Assembly: GCF_036038375.1 (NCBI RefSeq)
Contig: NZ_CP107935.1
Location: 1,798,001 to 1,862,000, forward strand
DNA length: 64,000 nt
Source: Streptomyces sp. NBC_00414
GTDB lineage: Bacteria > Actinomycetota > Actinomycetes > Streptomycetales > Streptomycetaceae
Reading direction: 5' to 3'
Both the position numbers and the translations under genes were made by a program. Shown here in pieces: positions 61,401 through 64,000 of the stretch. The notes under the pieces are model-generated. The model was not told where the DNA came from. It did not search any database and saw only the letters and a list, made by a program, of their open reading frames with translations. Position 1 is the first letter of the stretch; every line of letters begins with the position of its first letter.

Positions 61401-64000
61401 CAGTTCCAGGACCGGCGGGCCGTCCGCGGGGAGCAGCGGGGCGATCTGCCGGGTGGTGAGCGTGAGGATCGGCCGGGCGTCGGCGAGCGTGTCGCCCAGG
61501 TGGGCGGTCGGTGCGTCCGGGTCGAGCGGCAGGTAGGCGGCGCCCGCCTTGTGCACGGCGAGGATGGCGAGGAGGGCGCGGGCGGTACGGGGCAGGGCGA
61601 GCGCCACGAGCCGTTCCGGTCCCGCGCCCTGGGCGACCAGCAGTCGGGCGAGGCGGTTCGCCTTGGCGTTGAGCTGCGCGAACGTCAGCTTGATGCCGTC
61701 GGACGCGACGGCCGGTGCGTCCGGTGAGAGCGCGGCCTGCCGTTCGAAGAGCGCCGGCACGGTGGTCGGTCCGGCGAGCAGGGGCCGGGCGTTCCACTCG
61801 GTGAGGATGCGTCGGCGCTCGGCGTCGCCGAGGATGTCGATCCGGCTGATCGGGGCGTCGGGGGCGGCGACCACGGCCCGCAGCAGTCGCACGAGCCGTT
61901 CGGCGATCGCCTCGGCGGTCGAGCGGTCGAAGAGGTCGGTGCTGTACTCCAGCACACCGTCGACTCCGCCGTCGTCCGCACCGTCCCCTCCGTCGCGTTC
62001 CACGAAGTCGAAGGAGAGGTCGAACTTGGCGCCGGTCGCGCCGACTTCCTCCCGTCGGGCGTCGAGGCCGCCGAGGACGTCGCCGCCACCGCCCGCGGCC
62101 AGGTACACGACCATGACCTGGAACAGCGGGTGCCGGGACAGCGAGCGGGCGGGGCTGAGCACGTCCACCACCCGCTCGAACGGCACGTCCTGGTGGTCGA
62201 AGGCGGCCAGGTCGGTCTCCCGTACCCGGGCGAGCAGTTCGCGGAAGGCCGGGTCGCCGGAGGTGTCGGTGCGCAGGACGAGGGTGTTGAGGAAGAACCC
62301 GACCAGGTCCTCCAGCACCTCTTCGGTGCGCCCGGCGATCGGGCTGCCGAGCGGGATGTCCGTACCGGCGCCCAGCCTGGTCAGCAGGGCCGCCACCGCC
62401 GCCTGGACGATCATGAACATGCTGACGTTGCCGGAGCGGGCCAGCTCGCGCAGTCCCGCCGTCAGCTCCGGGTCCAGGGGCATGTCGACCACGCCACCGC
62501 GGTAGCTTGCCTCCAGCGGACGCGGCCGGTCGACGGGCAGCCCCAATTCCTCGGGGAGCCCGTCCAACGCCTGCTTCCAGAAGCCGAGTTGGCGGAAGGC
62601 CAGGCTCCGCGGGTCCTTCTCGTCGCCGAGCACGGCACGCTGCCACAGGCTGTAGTCGGCGTACTGGACGGGCAGCGGTGCCCGCTCGGGCGTCCGGCCC
62701 GCCGCGCGTGCCTCGTAGGCGGCGGCCAGGTCGCGGGTGAGCGGCCGGTCCGACCACTCGTCGCCCGCGATGTGGTGGAGCAGGAGCAGCAGGACGTGCT
62801 CGTCCTCGGCGGTGCGGAAGAGGTGCACGCGCAGGGGCGCTTCCCGGTCCAGCTCGAAGCCGTACCCGGTGGCCTCGGCCAGCCGCTCGGACAGCTCGTC
62901 CTCGTCGGTCACGGCGGCGGTCCGCACGGCGACTTCGGCCCGAGCGGGGTCCAGGATCAGCTGGTACGCCCGCCCGTCCTCCTCGGGGAAGACGGTGCGC
63001 AGCGGCTCGTGGCGGGCGACCAGGTCGTCGACCGCGAGCTGCAGCGCGTCGGCGTCGAGCGCCCCGGTGAGCCGCCAGACGAGCGGGATGTTGTACGTGG
63101 GACTGGGGCCCTCCACCCGGTACAGGACCCACAGCCGCTGCTGGGCGAAGGACAGCGGCAGCCGTTCCGGCCGGTCCGCAGGGGCGAGGACTGGCAGGTC
63201 GGCGCGGGTCCCGTCGGTCGCCCCGTCGCGCAGTGCCTCGGCGAGGCGGGCGGGCGTCGGGGCCTCGAAGACCGTGCGCAGCGATGCCTCGGCGCCGAGC
63301 ACCGACCGGACGCGGCCGGCCAGCCGCATGGCCACGAGGGAGTGGCCGCCGAGGGCGAAGAAGTCGTCGTGGACACCGACCCGTTCCAGGCCGAGGACGT
63401 CGGCGAACAGACCGCAGAGGATCTCCTCGCGCGGGGTGCGCGGCAGGGTCTCGGTGGTGCCGGCGGCGAAGTCGGGGGCGGGCAGCGCGCCGCGGTCGAG
63501 CTTGCCGTTGGGGGTCAGCGGCAGGACGTCGAGGGCCACGAAGGCCGCGGGGACCATGTGCTCGGGCAGTTCGGCGGCGGTGTGACGGCGCAGAGCCGAA
63601 GTGACGTCAGGGTCCGTGACGCTTCCCGCGGCCGGGACGACGTACGCCACGAGCCTCTGGTCGTACGGGACGACGACGGCCCGGGCCACGGTGTCGTGCC
63701 GTTCGAGGACGGTCTCGATCTCGCCGAGTTCGATCCGGAAGCCGCGGATCTTGACCTGGTCGTCGGTGCGGCCCAGGTATTCGACCGTGCCGTCGGACGT
63801 CCAGCGGGCGAGGTCGCCCGTGCGGTACATGCGCTCGCCGGGTCCGCCGTACGGATCGGCGACGAACCGCTCTGCGGTGAGTCCAGCGCGGTCGAGATAG
63901 CCGCGGGCCAGCTGGGCACCGGCGAGGTACAGCTCCCCCGCGACGCCCGGCGGCACCGGGCGCAGCGCGGCGTCCAGGACGTACACGCGGGTGTTCCACA
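58416..64000 (-). CDS. Non-ribosomal peptide synthetase, C-terminal part, truncated at window edge
   Basis: At least 1861 residues, continuing to the right of the window. Order from the N-terminal side: partial A domain (RTGDLARW, QVKIRGFRIE), PCP (DDFFALGGHSLVAMRL), C domain (LSFAQQRLW, HHIAGDEWS), second A domain (YTSGSTGRPKGV, FSFDASWQPQLW, NLYGPTESTVD), PCP with GGDS (FFTLGGDSIMAMQL), and E domain (HHLVTDGVSW, NVNDVLLTGL, TVGWFTSVFP). No thioesterase follows. Eye-aligned specificity residues of A2 are D-A-Q-E-G-G-L-V-D, which I cannot assign. The E domain carries an in-frame repeat insertion at about 59690-59760. Confidence 0.9.
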   Translation of the reverse strand, partial: WNTRVYVLDAALRPVPPGVAGELYLAGAQLARGYLDRAGLTAERFVADPYGGPGERMYRTGDLARWTSDGTVEYLGRTDDQVKIRGFRIELGEIETVLERHDTVARAVVVPYDQRLVAYVVPAAGSVTDPDVTSALRRHTAAELPEHMVPAAFVALDVLPLTPNGKLDRGALPAPDFAAGTTETLPRTPREEILCGLFADVLGLERVGVHDDFFALGGHSLVAMRLAGRVRSVLGAEASLRTVFEAPTPARLAEALRDGATDGTRADLPVLAPADRPERLPLSFAQQRLWVLYRVEGPSPTYNIPLVWRLTGALDADALQLAVDDLVARHEPLRTVFPEEDGRAYQLILDPARAEVAVRTAAVTDEDELSERLAEATGYGFELDREAPLRVHLFRTAEDEHVLLLLLHHIAGDEWSDRPLTRDLAAAYEARAAGRTPERAPLPVQYADYSLWQRAVLGDEKDPRSLAFRQLGFWKQALDGLPEELGLPVDRPRPLEASYRGGVVDMPLDPELTAGLRELARSGNVSMFMIVQAAVAALLTRLGAGTDIPLGSPIAGRTEEVLEDLVGFFLNTLVLRTDTSGDPAFRELLARVRETDLAAFDHQDVPFERVVDVLSPARSLSRHPLFQVMVVYLAAGGGGDVLGGLDARREEVGATGAKFDLSFDFVERDGGDGADDGGVDGVLEYSTDLFDRSTAEAIAERLVRLLRAVVAAPDAPISRIDILGDAERRRILTEWNARPLLAGPTTVPALFERQAALSPDAPAVASDGIKLTFAQLNAKANRLARLLVAQGAGPERLVALALPRTARALLAILAVHKAGAAYLPLDPDAPTAHLGDTLADARPILTLTTRQIAPLLPADGPPVLELDAEATAELLSAQPATDLTDTDRTAPLTPRHPAYVIYTSGSTGRPKGVVITHETVGNLFHSHRETLYEPAKAITGRRHLRAGHAWAFSFDASWQPQLWLLDGHCVHVVSDETRRDPDLLAAAVVEHGFDFLEVTPSFFAQMAGTGLVREDGSSPLAVVGVGGEAVPVALWERLGRLNGTEAFNLYGPTESTVDALVARVRDSDRPLVGRPVAGTRAYVLDDRLQPVPPGVTGELYLAGGGLARGYLGRPALTAERFVADPFGGGPGSRLYRTGDLARWTSDGYLDYLGRADDQVKIRGFRIEPGEIESVLTAHPDVAQSVVTVRQEATRKLLVAYVVPASGAVPDPGRLRAHVGGQLPDHMVPAAVVLLDRLPQLANGKLDRAALPAPDFSALSTGRAPGTELEKTLCTVFADVLGLAEVGVDDDFFTLGGDSIMAMQLVSRARAADVRITPRLVLRHRTVAGLAEVATTTGAAGARPADEGTGIVPLTPVMHWLRELGGPFQGYHQSALVRTPATLDHRKLTAVLRALADRHAMLRATLVRTDGAAATPGQGLPQASRQGRGELRDRHTLTRTQQTTAGPEGTGAWSIAVPPAGAVDPGTWIHRVDVTGLDPAALRTAVADGAVAARAALDPDAGVMVKAVWFDAGDEPGRLLLMAHHLVTDGVSWRVLLPDMETAWRAVEAGRPAELPPVDTSFRTWARTLQELARDPARETELPYWTDVLEGAVPLPLKSPLDPVRDTLGTVRRLELRLPAEHTGPLLSAVPSAFTANVNDVLLTGLGLAVADWRRRHDDGPGGPVLVDLESHGRDEEVAEDVDLSRTVGWFTSVFPVLLDPGPVDLDAALEGGPAVEEALDRTRRHLASLPANGVGYGMLRHLNPRTSPVLAGFEAPPIEFNYLGRFGIPEATDWSYAPEEDVSDIGPEPGMREGHALGINVVTEDRADGPVLAAHWSWPEAVLDEEAVRDLAETWFRALRALVARAETRANRPATPATHD
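59700..59726. repeat. Dispersed intergenic repeat copy inside NRPS E domain
   Basis: 27 bp identical to 45504-45530, an intergenic copy. In the minus reading frame it encodes RQGRGELRD inside a stretch of about 30 residues with no equivalent in other epimerization domains (roughly GLPQASRQGRGELRDRHT). It causes no stop or frameshift. Confidence 0.8.

Overview
The window looks like a chromosomal segment of a Streptomyces-type actinomycete. GC content is very high, coding frames have G/C-biased third positions, GTG starts and 4-bp ATGA/GTGA overlaps are common, there are several Tat signal peptides, a DmdR/DtxR-type iron box, an Hrd-type sigma factor, a tRNA-Pro without encoded CCA, and copies of a short dispersed repeat in gene-free DNA. 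Most of it is carbohydrate catabolism and accessory metabolism.

Left part (1-9.4 kb): the C-terminal end of a TetR regulator, an odd class II tRNA-like element, a lipid kinase, and a LacI regulator beside a small polysaccharide-degradation set (alginate-lyase-like protein, GH28-like beta-helix protein, GH43 xylosidase/arabinosidase). Three nearly identical AACCGGTT palindromes upstream of the LacI gene and of two enzyme genes suggest one local regulon. A group 2 sigma-70 gene follows.

9.4-18.4 kb: four flavin-dependent LLM-class monooxygenases on the minus strand, preceded by a short leader peptide of the actinobacterial HxDLxR...C type seen ahead of sulfur genes. A second leader peptide of the same type lies divergently ahead of a glutathionyl-hydroquinone-reductase-like gene. 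Then come a GNAT acetyltransferase and an NlpC/P60 protein that has lost its catalytic cysteine.

18.6-37.1 kb: an apparently complete galactoside regulon. Substrate-binding protein and two permeases import the sugar, GH36 and GH27 alpha-galactosidases release galactose, and an SDR dehydrogenase, SMP-30 lactonase, galactonate dehydratase, PfkB kinase and KDPG/KDPGal aldolase would take it through the De Ley-Doudoroff route, with a mutarotase-like protein and a FadR-type regulator. Two copies of the same AT-rich operator/-35 module drive the transporter and the GH27 gene. A secreted GH2 enzyme with two CBM32 modules inserted inside its core follows.

37.1-47.9 kb: metallophosphoesterase with LamG domain, small conserved protein, tRNA-Pro with terminator, DUF309, cobF, DHA2 drug exporter, GH15, TauE exporter, monoacylglycerol-lipase-like hydrolase and DUF3140.

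47.9-54.9 kb: a tightly overlapped seven-gene catabolic cluster with its own XRE-cupin regulator (creatinase-like M24 protein, TPP-dependent E1 alpha and beta, amidohydrolase, bicupin, SDR). No E2/E3 is present and I do not recognise the pathway.

54.9-64 kb: a decayed penicillin acylase, then a siderophore-like locus: iron box, isochorismatase, and divergently a minus-strand NRPS that runs off the right edge, with MbtH, a YtcJ-type amidohydrolase and a 69-residue orphan protein. The NRPS epimerization domain carries an in-frame copy of the dispersed intergenic repeat.
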